Below are positions 17,102 to 28,648 of a stretch of DNA of 39,089 bases, one piece after another. Position 1 is the first letter of the stretch, and each line of letters begins with the position of its first letter. Both the position numbers and the translations under genes were made by a program. The stretch comes from Erysipelotrichaceae bacterium. Lineage in GTDB: Bacteria; Bacillota_I; Bacilli_A; Erysipelotrichales; Coprobacillaceae. Location: contig JAJQFG010000134.1 in assembly GCA_021201315.1 (NCBI GenBank), positions 1-39,089 on the forward strand, in the 5' to 3' direction. The notes beneath the pieces are model-generated. The model saw only the letters and a program-made list of their open reading frames with translations, searched no databases and had not been told where the DNA came from.

Positions 17102-18475
17102 ATGAAAAAAATTGTTGCAATAACATCTTGTCCAACAGGAATCGCTCATACTTATATGGCTGCCGAAGCTTTACAGACAGTTGCAAAAGAATTAGGTTAT
17201 GAAATAAAAGTAGAAACACAGGGCCAAAGCGGATCTGAAAACATTTTAACAGCAACAGACATCAAAGAGGCGGACGCCATTATTTTAGCAGTAGATAAAG
17301 GAATTGATGAATCTAGATTTGTTGGACGAAAAGTATTAGTAGTTGGTGTTGGTAAAGCTATTAAAGAAACAAAATCTGTTATAGAAGATGCTTTAAACGA
17401 TAATGGAACTAGACTAATTCAAGGGGATATTTCTGAAATAGATGTTGAAAATAGTGGAGAAGGAGTTAAAGGCATTTATAAACATCTTATGAATGGTGTA
17501 TCATATATGTTGCCGCTTGTTGTTGCTGGTGGTGTTTTAACAGCTTTATCATTTGCATTTGGAATTTATGCTTATGAAGAAGAGGGAACACTAGCCTGGG
17601 CATTATATCAAATGGGTGCATCATACGGTCTGGGGTTAATGGTTCCTGTATTATCAGCTTTTATTGCTACTTCAATTGCAGATAGACCTGGTTTTGCACC
17701 TGGTATCATTGGTGGTATGATTGCTTCAAATATTGGAGCTGGTTTCTTGGGCGGAATACTGTCAGGGTTTATTGCTGGTTATACTGTATTATTGTTAAAT
17801 AAGTATATTCAGCTTCCTAAATCTTTCCAGGGACTTAAACCTGTGCTAATTCTTCCAATTTTATCAACACTTATTGTAGGATTATTAATGTACTATGTTG
17901 TAGGAACTCCAATTGAAATGTTAACATCTGCAATTACTGAACTTCTTTCTTCATTAACAGGTGCTAGTATTATTGTTTTAGGCATTGTATTTGGATTATT
18001 ATATATTGATTTAGGAGGTCCTTTTTCAAAAGTATTGTATGCATTTGCTATTGGAATGGTTGCTGAAGGTGTCAATGAGCCTATGGCAGCAGTTATGGTT
18101 TGTGGTATGATTCCTCCTATTGGTATTGCTATTGCAACATTTGTTAGACCAAAATTATGGACTCAGGAAGAAAGAGAAGCAGGTAAAGCTGCTTTAGTAT
18201 TAGGATGTAGTTATATAACTGAAGGTGCTATTCCTTTTGCAACAAGTGATCCTATGGTAATATTACCATCAACGGTTATTGGAGGAATGGTTGGAGCGAC
18301 TATTTCATTATTCTTAAATGTTGCAACACCTGCGCCTCATGGAGGTTTGTTCCTTGCATTTATTCCTAATGCAATTACAAACATTATGGGATTTTTATTA
18401 GCGATAGTTGCTGGCTCAATTGTTACTGCTATTTTGATTATAATTTTAAAAAGTAGAAAGGTAAAAAATGCTTAG
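17102..18475 (+). CDS. PTS fructose-like EIIBC transporter
   Basis: 457 aa. EIIB (about 1-100) has the phosphocysteine C10 in ITSCPTGIAHT. EIIC (about 125-455) has some eight to ten membrane segments and motifs such as GGPFSKVLYAFAIGMVAEG and EGAIPFATSDP. It imports and phosphorylates its sugar or sugar alcohol. The link to a glycyl-radical enzyme mirrors the E. coli frw-pflDC cluster, where a fructose-like PTS serves PflD, so the substrate need not be fructose. Confidence 0.9.
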   Translation: MKKIVAITSCPTGIAHTYMAAEALQTVAKELGYEIKVETQGQSGSENILTATDIKEADAIILAVDKGIDESRFVGRKVLVVGVGKAIKETKSVIEDALNDNGTRLIQGDISEIDVENSGEGVKGIYKHLMNGVSYMLPLVVAGGVLTALSFAFGIYAYEEEGTLAWALYQMGASYGLGLMVPVLSAFIATSIADRPGFAPGIIGGMIASNIGAGFLGGILSGFIAGYTVLLLNKYIQLPKSFQGLKPVLILPILSTLIVGLLMYYVVGTPIEMLTSAITELLSSLTGASIIVLGIVFGLLYIDLGGPFSKVLYAFAIGMVAEGVNEPMAAVMVCGMIPPIGIAIATFVRPKLWTQEEREAGKAALVLGCSYITEGAIPFATSDPMVILPSTVIGGMVGATISLFLNVATPAPHGGLFLAFIPNAITNIMGFLLAIVAGSIVTAILIIILKSRKVKNA

Positions 18476-18509
18476 AAAATAAATACTAAATAAAGATAAG
18501 GAGAAAAAT

Positions 18510-20774
18510 ATGGTAAGAATTAGTATTGACGGTCCACAAAATGTCGAAGTATGTAAAAAATTGCCATGTGAGAAGACTCCTCAAGAGCAACTTTGTATTA
18601 TGGAGAATTATACCAAAGCACATAAGGATAGCGAAGGATTAGATAAAGCTCAAAGAGAAATAAATTGTTTAAAAACAATTTTCCCCGTATTGTTTAGATC
18701 AATTGAAGATACTGATATGATAGCTGGAAGACTTGATTATTTACCAATTGGATTTGGTTGTGTAACAAGTTTAGGTGGTGTTGGTCATTATTGTGTATTT
18801 CATAAATTACGTGAATTTAAGGAATTACTATCAACAGATGAAGAAAAGGCTCGTGTAGATGCATTATATAAATATTGGGAAGATCATGATGTAAAGGCAA
18901 TTTATTGTCAAGACGTTTTAAATGATACAATAGGAAGATTCATTGATTGTAAGCATCCCCTAATGGCAACTGCAAGATTAAGTGGTATGATGCTTAATTA
19001 TAAAAAATTGATGGATTTGGGTATTGATGGATTAATAGAAAATATTCAGAAACAGGATTCTAATTCATTTATTGATGCAGCTATTGAGGCTATGTATTTA
19101 TTAAAGGATGTCATTGAAAAGCAAAAAAGACTAGCATTAGAATCTATGGAGACAGCAAATATAAATCGTAAAAAAGAATTAAAACTTATTTATGATGATT
19201 TAAATGTTATACAGTCAGAAAAGCCAAAGACATTCCATCAAGCTTTACAATTATTTTGGATTTATGCGTTATGTGCTGGTGTTATTAATTACGGAAGAAT
19301 GGATGTTGTATTAGGACCGTATTTGAAAAAAGATATTGATAATGGAATAATTGATGAAGATGAAGCCTATAAATATATTAAATCTTTATGGTTATTAATT
19401 GAAAACAGAAGAACTACCGTTAATGGAAGAATTATTGTTGGTGGTTATGGTAGAGAAGATGATGAGGCTTGCGATTTATTTACAAAAATCTGTTTGCGAG
19501 TTTGTTATGATACAAGATATGTAGAACCTCAGTTTACTTTAAGGTTAACTAATAAAACACCTGAATATATTAAAGATATGGCATACGAATGCATTGCTTC
19601 AGGGGCAACCTATCCTACTTTATATAATGATGAAGTTAACATTCCGGCAGTTGAATATGCGATGAGAGTAGATAGAAAAACAGCAGAGCAATATGTCCCA
19701 TTCGGATGTGGAGAATTTGTTATACAAGGCAAAAGCGTTGGAACTCCAAATATATTATTAAATATGTTAAAAATACTTCAAATAACACTCAATGAAGGTG
19801 TTGATCCTATGGATGGAATTAAACACAATGGTCCGGTTTATATACCACCATTAAAAGAATATGAAATATTTGATGATCTTTACAATAAATATAAAGAGTT
19901 ATTAGAATACTATTATGATTTGAGTATAGAATGTCAATTGCATAGTTACGAGATTATGAATCAAGAAGTATCATTTATATTTACAAGTATCTTAATGGAT
20001 GATTGCATAGGCAGAAGAAAAGCATTACTAGATGGTGGAGTGGAAATATTAGGTGGAACAAATGAAACTTATGGAAATATTAATTCTTCTGATGCGTTAT
20101 ATGCAATTAAAACGTTAGTATATGATGAAAAAAAATATACTCTAGAACAATTGAACGAAGCAGCACTACATAATTTTGAAGGTTATGAAAAGATTCAAAA
20201 AGATTTATGGAATGTTCCTAAATATGGTAATGACCATAAAGAATGTGATGAATTAGCCAATGATCTTTATGAACATGTTGCAAAAGGTATCCGTCAAAGA
20301 GGAGTTGATAAAGGAATGGGATACTATTTAATAGTTATCAGTAATAATCAAACAAACACAGAATGGGGACATGAAACAGATGCTTCTTTAGACGGAAGAA
20401 AAAAAGGTGTTTTTATGAATCCGGCTAATAATCCACAAGGTGGAGCCTCTAGAAATGGACCAACAGCCATGTTAAATTCATTAGTTAAGTTTAATCCAAA
20501 ATATCATGGTGGGAGTGTTCAAAATATAAAGCTTACTCCTAGAATGATGTATGAAGACAAAGAAAAAGTTAAAGCATTATTTGATACTTACTTTAAAAAA
20601 GGTGGTTGTCAATTAATGGTTACAGTTGTGGATCATGGTGTTTTACAGGATGCTCAAAAACATCCGGAAAATTATCCAGATTTACTTGTTAGAGTTGCAG
20701 GGTATAGTGCAGTCTTTGTTAATTTGACTCCTGATATTCAAGATGAAATAATTAGCAGGGAATTATATGATTAG
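18510..20774 (+). CDS. Glycyl-radical enzyme, PflD/YbiW-like
   Basis: 754 aa. The thiyl-radical cysteine is C400 in VPFGCGEFV, with Glu two residues on; the glycyl radical site is G731 in RVAGYSAVF. Cys-x-Glu is typical of lyases and dehydratases and excludes true pyruvate formate-lyase, which has Cys-Cys. Gene order (fructose-like PTS, radical enzyme, activase) matches E. coli PflD. From published work I know, PflD and YbiW open the ring of 1,5-anhydromannitol-6-P and 1,5-anhydroglucitol-6-P to give 1-deoxyfructose-6-P. By analogy the substrate is a PTS-made anhydrohexitol phosphate, but this is inference. The 3' end overlaps the activase by 8 nt. Confidence 0.88.
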   Translation: MVRISIDGPQNVEVCKKLPCEKTPQEQLCIMENYTKAHKDSEGLDKAQREINCLKTIFPVLFRSIEDTDMIAGRLDYLPIGFGCVTSLGGVGHYCVFHKLREFKELLSTDEEKARVDALYKYWEDHDVKAIYCQDVLNDTIGRFIDCKHPLMATARLSGMMLNYKKLMDLGIDGLIENIQKQDSNSFIDAAIEAMYLLKDVIEKQKRLALESMETANINRKKELKLIYDDLNVIQSEKPKTFHQALQLFWIYALCAGVINYGRMDVVLGPYLKKDIDNGIIDEDEAYKYIKSLWLLIENRRTTVNGRIIVGGYGREDDEACDLFTKICLRVCYDTRYVEPQFTLRLTNKTPEYIKDMAYECIASGATYPTLYNDEVNIPAVEYAMRVDRKTAEQYVPFGCGEFVIQGKSVGTPNILLNMLKILQITLNEGVDPMDGIKHNGPVYIPPLKEYEIFDDLYNKYKELLEYYYDLSIECQLHSYEIMNQEVSFIFTSILMDDCIGRRKALLDGGVEILGGTNETYGNINSSDALYAIKTLVYDEKKYTLEQLNEAALHNFEGYEKIQKDLWNVPKYGNDHKECDELANDLYEHVAKGIRQRGVDKGMGYYLIVISNNQTNTEWGHETDASLDGRKKGVFMNPANNPQGGASRNGPTAMLNSLVKFNPKYHGGSVQNIKLTPRMMYEDKEKVKALFDTYFKKGGCQLMVTVVDHGVLQDAQKHPENYPDLLVRVAGYSAVFVNLTPDIQDEIISRELYD

Positions 20775-21660
20775 TGTTTTTAACATTGAAAGATTTGCTA
20801 CACATGATGGCGATGGGATTAGGACAGTTGTTTTCTTAAAAGGCTGTCCTCTCCATTGCCCTTGGTGTTCAAATCCAGAATCATGGGGTACCGAACCTGT
20901 TCTTAGCTATAATAAGAAAAAATGCATTGGATGTAGAAGATGCGAAAAATACTGTAAAAGTGGGGCTATAACATTTGAAAATAATCAATTTGTTTATAAT
21001 AAACAATTCAATGATTTATGTGAAGAAAGTGTTGAACAATGCCCTAAAGGAGCACTAGAAATATTAGGCAAAAAAATGAATAATCAGGAAATTATTGAAA
21101 TAATTATGCAGGATATAGATTATTATAAAAATAGTCAAGGTGGTGTAACTATTTCTGGTGGAGAACCAATGTATCAATTTAAAGAAACTTTATCTTTGGT
21201 AAAAGATCTAAAAGAAAAAGATTTAAATATTGCTATAGAAACAACAGGTCAATATGATTTGCAGCAATTAATTCAAATTGAACCTTATATTGATACTTTC
21301 TTATTTGATATTAAACAATTAGATCAAAGCAAGCTTAAAATGATAGGTGGGGATTTAAAAATAATAATGAATAATTTTTATTATTTAACAGAAAAATGTC
21401 CCCATAAAGTTGTTATGCGTATTCCGGTGATTCCTGAATTTAATTATACAGATCAGTACTTAAAAGAAGTATTATCTTTAGCAAAAGAAACTCATGTTAG
21501 AGAAATTGATTTACTCCCTTACCATACTTTAGGGAAAAACAAATGGGATCGCATAATGAAACCATACTATTCAGATATGAAAATGCTTGATAAAAGTGAA
21601 TTAGTACCATATAAAAAAATTGGACAGGAAATGGGATTAAAAATTAAAATAGGAGGTTAA
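20767..21660 (+). CDS. Glycyl-radical enzyme activase (radical SAM)
   Basis: 297 aa. The radical-SAM cluster ligands C27, C31 and C34 lie in GCPLHCPWC (CX3CX2C). A ferredoxin-like insert supplies further cysteines (C53, C56, C59, C63, and later EQCPKG), as in activases of dehydratase-type glycyl-radical enzymes; pyruvate formate-lyase activase lacks it. GGVTISGGEPMYQ is the SAM-binding GGE motif. It installs the glycyl radical on the partner encoded just upstream, whose end it overlaps. Confidence 0.92.
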   Translation: MISVFNIERFATHDGDGIRTVVFLKGCPLHCPWCSNPESWGTEPVLSYNKKKCIGCRRCEKYCKSGAITFENNQFVYNKQFNDLCEESVEQCPKGALEILGKKMNNQEIIEIIMQDIDYYKNSQGGVTISGGEPMYQFKETLSLVKDLKEKDLNIAIETTGQYDLQQLIQIEPYIDTFLFDIKQLDQSKLKMIGGDLKIIMNNFYYLTEKCPHKVVMRIPVIPEFNYTDQYLKEVLSLAKETHVREIDLLPYHTLGKNKWDRIMKPYYSDMKMLDKSELVPYKKIGQEMGLKIKIGG

Positions 21661-21696
21661 ATAAAACTCCTAGGATTTAAATATAAAGTATTCATT

Positions 21697-21731
21697 AAAA
21701 CACTTAGATTTGTGATTCTAAGTGTTTTTAT
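21697..21731 (+). terminator. Terminator of the glycyl-radical operon
   Basis: AAAACACTTAGA pairs perfectly with TCTAAGTGTTTT (12 bp) around an 8-nt loop, followed by T-rich sequence. Confidence 0.88.
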
Positions 21732-21863
21732 ATAAAGCTCTTCCTATAATTATTTTAAGGAAGAAGAATACAGATATGATTATGGATATCAAAAAAACGA
21801 AAATATTGTTGTTGATATAAAATGTAAATATAATGAAAGTCTATAAAGATTTTAGTAAAACAA

Positions 21864-21953
21864 GATTAGATAAACTTGTATTTTTATTGATTTTATATAA
21901 AAAATATATTATAATTTATCTAATCTAAATTAGATAAATCGTGATTAGATAAA
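21864..21953 (+). promoter_or_regulatory. Promoter with four-copy ATTAGATAAA operator
   Basis: Promoter: TTGATT (21887-21892), 17 bp, TATAAT (21910-21915). ATTAGATAAA occurs at about 21865, again inside a perfect 10-bp inverted repeat (TTTATCTAAT-CTAA-ATTAGATAAA, 21915-21938) placed at the expected start of transcription, and again at 21944-21953 overlapping the ribosome site. This is a strong repressor-site pattern for the following ATPase gene. Confidence 0.65.
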
Positions 21954-21966
21954 AGGAGATATATGT

Positions 21967-23403
21967 ATGTTTATAGGAAGACAAAATGAACTCAATTTTT
22001 TTAATAACCGTTATAATTCATCCAAAGCTGAACTTATATTTTTATATGGTAGAAGAAGAGTTGGTAAAACAGAAACACTTCATGAATTTTGCAAAGATAA
22101 AGAACATATTTTCTTTTCATGTCAGGAATGTCCAGATAATATACAATTACGTAATTTTTCAAAGCTAATATTAAAAGAAAACATATCTGCTAGCCAATAT
22201 CTGGATACATTTAATGATTGGGAGCAAGCTCTAAAGTCAATTACTGAACTGCCATTTGAAGGTAAAAAATTGGTTGTTATTGATGAATTTCCATATATAT
22301 GCAAGAACAATACAGCTATTCCTTCTATACTTCAAAATCTATGGGATACAACTTTAAAGAATGAAAATGTTATGATTGTCTTGTGTGGTAGTGCTATGAG
22401 TTTTATTGAAAAGGAATTGTTAGGACAAAAGAATCCGTTATATGGAAGAGCTACAGGCATATATAAGATGAAAGAAATGGATTTTTATGATGCAAGAAAC
22501 TTTTTTCCGAATTATTCCATAGAAGAACAAATAATAACCTATTCAATATTAGGTGGTGTTCCACATTATCTTAATCAGTTTGATTCAGAACTGTCTATTG
22601 AAGATAACATTAAGAATAATATTCTTACAAAAGGTAGTATATTATTTAATGAAGTAGAATTCTTGTTACATCAGGAATTAAGAGAAACATCTTTATATAA
22701 CTCTATTATTGAAGCTATAGCTTTAGGTAATACAAAAATCAATGAAATATCAACACATACTTTAATAGATAATGTTTCAAAGACAAGCGTTTATCTAAAA
22801 AATCTTATTGAATTAGGTATCATTGAAAGAGAAGTATCTATAAATGCAGGAAACAAGGAAATATCTAATAATAATAGAGGCATATATCAGTTAACTGATC
22901 AGTTTTTTAGATTCTGGTACTCTTTTGTTTTTTCAAATTATTCAAGTCTTGAAGATGGTGATGTAGAAGGTGTGTATAAGTATGCAATTGAACCTGAATT
23001 AAACCGTTATGCTTCTATAACATTTGAAAAAGTCTGCCAGCAATATTTAACAAAATTACAGTTACAAAATAAATTGCCATTTAGATATGAAAAAATAGGA
23101 AAATGGTTTGGTAAAACAACAGTTAGAGAACATAACAAATTAGTAACGAAAGAAACTGAAATAGATATCTTTGCAATGTCAAAGAGAGAAAAATGCTATT
23201 TAATTGGAGAATGTAAATTTAAGGGAGCTCCGTTCTCTTATAAAGAATATCTCAATACAATTTCTAAATTATCTGCATTAAATAAGGATAATAACGTTTA
23301 TTATGCTTTGTTCTCAAAAAATGGGTTTGATAAACAGATATTAGATATTGAAGATGATATTGTGTTGTTATATGGTATTGAAGATTTAGATATAAAACCA
23401 TAA
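21967..23403 (+). CDS. ATPase_2/DUF234 protein (P-loop ATPase with nuclease-like C terminus)
   Basis: 478 aa. FIGRQNEL start, Walker A GRRRVGKT (28-35), Walker B KLVVIDEFPYI (D106, E107), and CGSAMSFIEKELLG typical of archaeal-type ATPase_2. A winged-helix-like middle region follows (about 255-300, KTSVYLKNLIELGIIER). The C-terminal DUF234 part has a PD-(D/E)XK-like core (TEIDIFAM ... GECKF). The family's role is not established. The helix-turn-helix could bind the repeated sites in its own promoter. It is a lone gene between two sugar operons, like the two DUF1703 genes. Confidence 0.85.
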   Translation: MFIGRQNELNFFNNRYNSSKAELIFLYGRRRVGKTETLHEFCKDKEHIFFSCQECPDNIQLRNFSKLILKENISASQYLDTFNDWEQALKSITELPFEGKKLVVIDEFPYICKNNTAIPSILQNLWDTTLKNENVMIVLCGSAMSFIEKELLGQKNPLYGRATGIYKMKEMDFYDARNFFPNYSIEEQIITYSILGGVPHYLNQFDSELSIEDNIKNNILTKGSILFNEVEFLLHQELRETSLYNSIIEAIALGNTKINEISTHTLIDNVSKTSVYLKNLIELGIIEREVSINAGNKEISNNNRGIYQLTDQFFRFWYSFVFSNYSSLEDGDVEGVYKYAIEPELNRYASITFEKVCQQYLTKLQLQNKLPFRYEKIGKWFGKTTVREHNKLVTKETEIDIFAMSKREKCYLIGECKFKGAPFSYKEYLNTISKLSALNKDNNVYYALFSKNGFDKQILDIEDDIVLLYGIEDLDIKP

Positions 23404-23507
23404 TGATTTACAAAGCTATGATATTATGTATATAAAATCATCTGATGCAAACAATTAATAAAACAAGCTAAATGCTGAAAATAACACCAAAATAACTTTA
23501 AAAATTG

Positions 23508-23536
23508 TTGACAATTTAATAATATAATTTTACAAT
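23508..23536 (+). promoter_or_regulatory. Promoter of the beta-glucoside operon
   Basis: TTGACA (23508-23513), 17 bp, TACAAT (23531-23536), with an A+T-rich spacer. The leader RNA starts shortly before the RAT element. Confidence 0.75.
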
Positions 23537-23551
23537 ATATTTAACAAGTAA

Positions 23552-23636
23552 AAAGGATTGTAACTCTTCGAGGCATTACCTAATAACGATTAGATGAAAA
23601 TCTGGTTATTTTGTATGTGTTTTGAAGAGTTTTTTT
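23552..23636 (+). promoter_or_regulatory. RAT antiterminator site and overlapping terminator, first copy
   Basis: The RNA reads GGATTGTAACTCTTCG then AGGCATTACC (23555-23580), close to the LicT/SacY ribonucleic antiterminator consensus. AACTCTTC of the RAT also pairs with GAAGAGTT (23624-23631), followed by seven T, forming the alternative terminator. Binding of the BglG-type protein encoded two genes on should keep the RAT folded and let transcription continue. Confidence 0.88.
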
Positions 23637-23658
23637 ATGGAAAATGGAGAGATATGAT

Positions 23659-24138
23659 ATGTTTGGTTTTAAAAAGATAAATAAGATTTTAGAGTTAAAA
23701 TCGCCAGTTAATGGTATATGTATACCTTTGGATGAAGTCAATGATAAAGCTTTTGCCAGCGGTATGATTGGAGAGGGATGTGCTTTTAATTTTGATGGTG
23801 ATACTATTTATTCTCCAATTAACGGAGAAATATTAATGGTAGCTAATACAAAGCATGCAATTGGTTTAAAAGCACGTAATGGTGCAGAAATATTAATACA
23901 TGTAGGTTTAGATACAGTAAATTTAAATGGAGAGGGACTATATGTATTGGTAAAGAAAAATCAGAAAGTAAAACAAGGTGATCCTATTTTGAAGGTAGAT
24001 CTTGAAATAATGAAAAGTAATAATATTGACTTAACTACACCTATGGTAATTACAAATAGTAGTAATTTTAAATTATGTAATTACCACATTGATGACAAAG
24101 TAAACATTGAAGATGTTGTAATTTCTGTTCAACATTAG
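23659..24138 (+). CDS. PTS glucose/beta-glucoside-type EIIA
   Basis: About 159 aa. I start at ATG 23659 (MFGFKKINKI), 7 nt after GGAGAG, rather than at the upstream in-frame ATG 23644. The phosphohistidine is in ILIHVGLDTV; the family motif DPILKVDLE follows. It donates phosphate to the EIIB domain of the EIIBC at 25141. In most beta-glucoside permeases this domain is fused to the C terminus of EIIBC; here it is a separate first gene. Confidence 0.9.
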   Translation: MFGFKKINKILELKSPVNGICIPLDEVNDKAFASGMIGEGCAFNFDGDTIYSPINGEILMVANTKHAIGLKARNGAEILIHVGLDTVNLNGEGLYVLVKKNQKVKQGDPILKVDLEIMKSNNIDLTTPMVITNSSNFKLCNYHIDDKVNIEDVVISVQH

Positions 24139-24166
24139 TTTCGTATTGAAGAGAGGTTTTAACTCA

Positions 24167-25000
24167 GTGAAAGTATATAAGAAAATCAACAATAATGTTG
24201 CATTTTGTCGCGATGCAAATGGACATGAACTGATAGCAATTGGCAGAGGTATTGGATTCCCTGCAACACCTTATGAACTTAATGATTTGAGTAAAATTGA
24301 TAGAACATTTTATGATGTTAATTTTAATCAGCTAGAAGTTTTAAACGATATATCAGAAGAAATCTTTGATATAAGTATAAGAATTTTAGAACTGGCACAA
24401 AAAGAAATTGAAGCTAATTTTAATGAAAATCTTGTGTTTACTCTAGCCGATCATATTAATTTTGCTATCGAGCGAGAAAAAAAGGGAATTAAGATTAAAA
24501 ATCCATTACAGTTTGATATAGAATATATGTATCCAAAAGAAATGAATATTGGATATAGTGCTATTAGAATTATTCAAAAAGAATTGGGCATTAATTTCTC
24601 AAGAAGTGAGGCTGCAAATATTGCAATGCATCTTATTAATTCAGAAGAGAGTTATGGAGAGTCTAAACGAAATGATAATTGTGATGTTATTGAAGAGATA
24701 ACTAAAATAGTAGAGAAAGATTTTGATATAAAAGTTGATAGAAAAAATTTTAATTATTCACGATTTGTCAGTCATTTAGAATACTTATTAAAGAGAAAAA
24801 ATGCTGGTGATCAAATTTCAACAGAAAATAAGGCACTGTTTAATAAAGTAGGAAATGATTTTCCTCAATCTTTGGAATGCGTGAAGCATATTCGACAATA
24901 TTTTGCTGAAAAATTAAATTTGTTTCCAAATGATGAAGAACTTTTATATTTGATGTTACATATTGATCGATTATGTTCAAGAGAGGATTGTAACCATTAA
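24167..25000 (+). CDS. BglG/LicT-family transcriptional antiterminator
   Basis: About 277 aa. The start is best taken as GTG 24167 (VKVYKKINNNVAF), 10 nt after AGAGAGG. The RNA-binding CAT domain comes first (about 1-55), with the usual KKINNNVA and GRGIGFP. Two PRD domains follow with the regulated histidines (LADHIN, AMHLIN; SHLEYL, LMLHID). PTS phosphorylation tunes it to sugar supply. Its two RAT targets lie upstream of EIIA and at its own 3' end, so it controls its own operon. Confidence 0.92.
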   Translation: MKVYKKINNNVAFCRDANGHELIAIGRGIGFPATPYELNDLSKIDRTFYDVNFNQLEVLNDISEEIFDISIRILELAQKEIEANFNENLVFTLADHINFAIEREKKGIKIKNPLQFDIEYMYPKEMNIGYSAIRIIQKELGINFSRSEAANIAMHLINSEESYGESKRNDNCDVIEEITKIVEKDFDIKVDRKNFNYSRFVSHLEYLLKRKNAGDQISTENKALFNKVGNDFPQSLECVKHIRQYFAEKLNLFPNDEELLYLMLHIDRLCSREDCNH

Positions 25001-25068
25001 AATTGGGCATTACCTCAGTACTAACAGATATTTTATTATGTCATGTTTTGTGCTGAGGTTTTATTTTT
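24985..25068 (+). promoter_or_regulatory. RAT antiterminator site and terminator, second copy
   Basis: GGATTGTAACC, then AATTGGGCATTACC (24985-25014) is a second RAT, and the stop codon of the antiterminator gene (24998-25000) lies inside it. ACCTCAGTAC (about 25012-25021) pairs with GTGCTGAGGT, followed by a T-rich run, as the competing terminator. Expression of the permease and glucosidase therefore needs a second antitermination event. Confidence 0.87.
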
Positions 25069-25140
25069 GGAAAATACAGGTATGAAGCGTACGGTCATGC
25101 TTGTTAAACATAGATAAAAATTAAATAAAGGAGAAAGATT

Positions 25141-27980
<2,840 letters not shown>

Positions 27981-28014
27981 AAAGTTTATATTTATATTTC
28001 TTCCGTTTAAATAA

Positions 28015-28045
28015 TAAATGTCATGTTAAGCATGGCATTTTTATT
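28015..28045 (+). terminator. Terminator of the beta-glucoside operon
   Basis: AATGTCATG pairs with CATGGCATT (9 bp, one G-U) around a TTAAG loop, followed by a T run. Confidence 0.85.
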
Positions 28046-28143
28046 CTTAAATCAAGTTTAAATATTAAAACTGTCGTTTTTAAAGATTGTTTTAAATGAA
28101 ATGTAGTGCTATACTTTCCATTATCAAAAAGAGGAGGCTGAAT

Positions 28144-28419
28144 ATGAATAAAAAAGAACTTATTAATAAAGTAGCTGATAAAGAAGATTTAACAAAGAAG
28201 GAAGCAGAATCACTTGTTGATTGTGTTTTTGAGACTATAACTGAAACTTTAGTAGAAGGAGATAATGTATTGATTTCAAGCTTTGGAACATTTAGAGTTA
28301 AGGATTGTCCACCTCGTAAAGGTGTAAGTCCTAAAACTGGAGACTATATGACCATTCCTGCTTCAAAGAAGGTTTCATTTAAACCTAGTAATAAATTAAA
28401 GGATGCTATGAATAATTGA
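28144..28419 (+). CDS. hup: HU-family DNA-binding protein
   Basis: 91 aa from ATG 28144, about 6 nt after GAGGAGG; the longer frame from 28096 has no such site. MNKKELINKVADKEDL, then SFGTFRVKDCPPRKGVSP, the DNA-binding arm, and a basic C terminus. HU compacts and bends DNA and commonly assists site-specific recombination. That could matter for the recombinase encoded nearby, although HU is a general chromosomal protein. It has its own terminator. Confidence 0.93.
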   Translation: MNKKELINKVADKEDLTKKEAESLVDCVFETITETLVEGDNVLISSFGTFRVKDCPPRKGVSPKTGDYMTIPASKKVSFKPSNKLKDAMNN

Positions 28420-28435
28420 TGATATATTGTCTATT

Positions 28436-28461
28436 GGGATGACTTGAGTCATCCTTTTTTA
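28436..28461 (+). terminator. Terminator of the HU gene
   Basis: GGATGAC pairs with GTCATCC around TTGA, followed by six T. Confidence 0.87.
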
Positions 28462-28548
28462 TTTGTCTTTAAAACTGAGATAAAGAACTATTTATTAACG
28501 AAGATAATATAATTTCAATTTATTCATTTGATTTACAATAAATATAAG

Positions 28549-28586
28549 TACAATGTCATTGCGATTTAATGTAATTAATTCGCAAT
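28549..28586 (+). promoter_or_regulatory. XRE gene -10 box and inverted-repeat operator
   Basis: TACAAT (28549-28554) is followed at the expected start of transcription by ATTGCGA (28558-28564) and its complement TCGCAAT (28580-28586). A related TTCGCA/TGCGAA pair overlaps the -10 region of the recombinase gene at 29146-29170. Likely sites for the XRE protein. Confidence 0.45.
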
Positions 28587-28648
28587 ATAAATTAGAGGAA
28601 TCTATTATTTTAGGTTGATATGGTTAAATATGAAAGGAAGTGACAATT

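Noticed and set aside
18510-20774. True pyruvate formate-lyase
   Set aside because: The active site is Gly-Cys-Gly-Glu rather than Cys-Cys, and the activase has the extra ferredoxin-like cluster absent from pyruvate formate-lyase activase.
12711-21660. Alcohol dehydrogenase as part of the glycyl-radical operon
   Set aside because: It has its own promoter and terminator and is separated by a minus-strand pseudogene and gntR; only a loose functional link can be proposed.
21668-21676. A third CCTAGG block (AAACTCCTAGG) as another copy of the toxin-flanking repeat
   Set aside because: Only about a dozen bases match and no toxin or terminator remnant accompanies it; CCTAGG is palindromic and the match may be chance.
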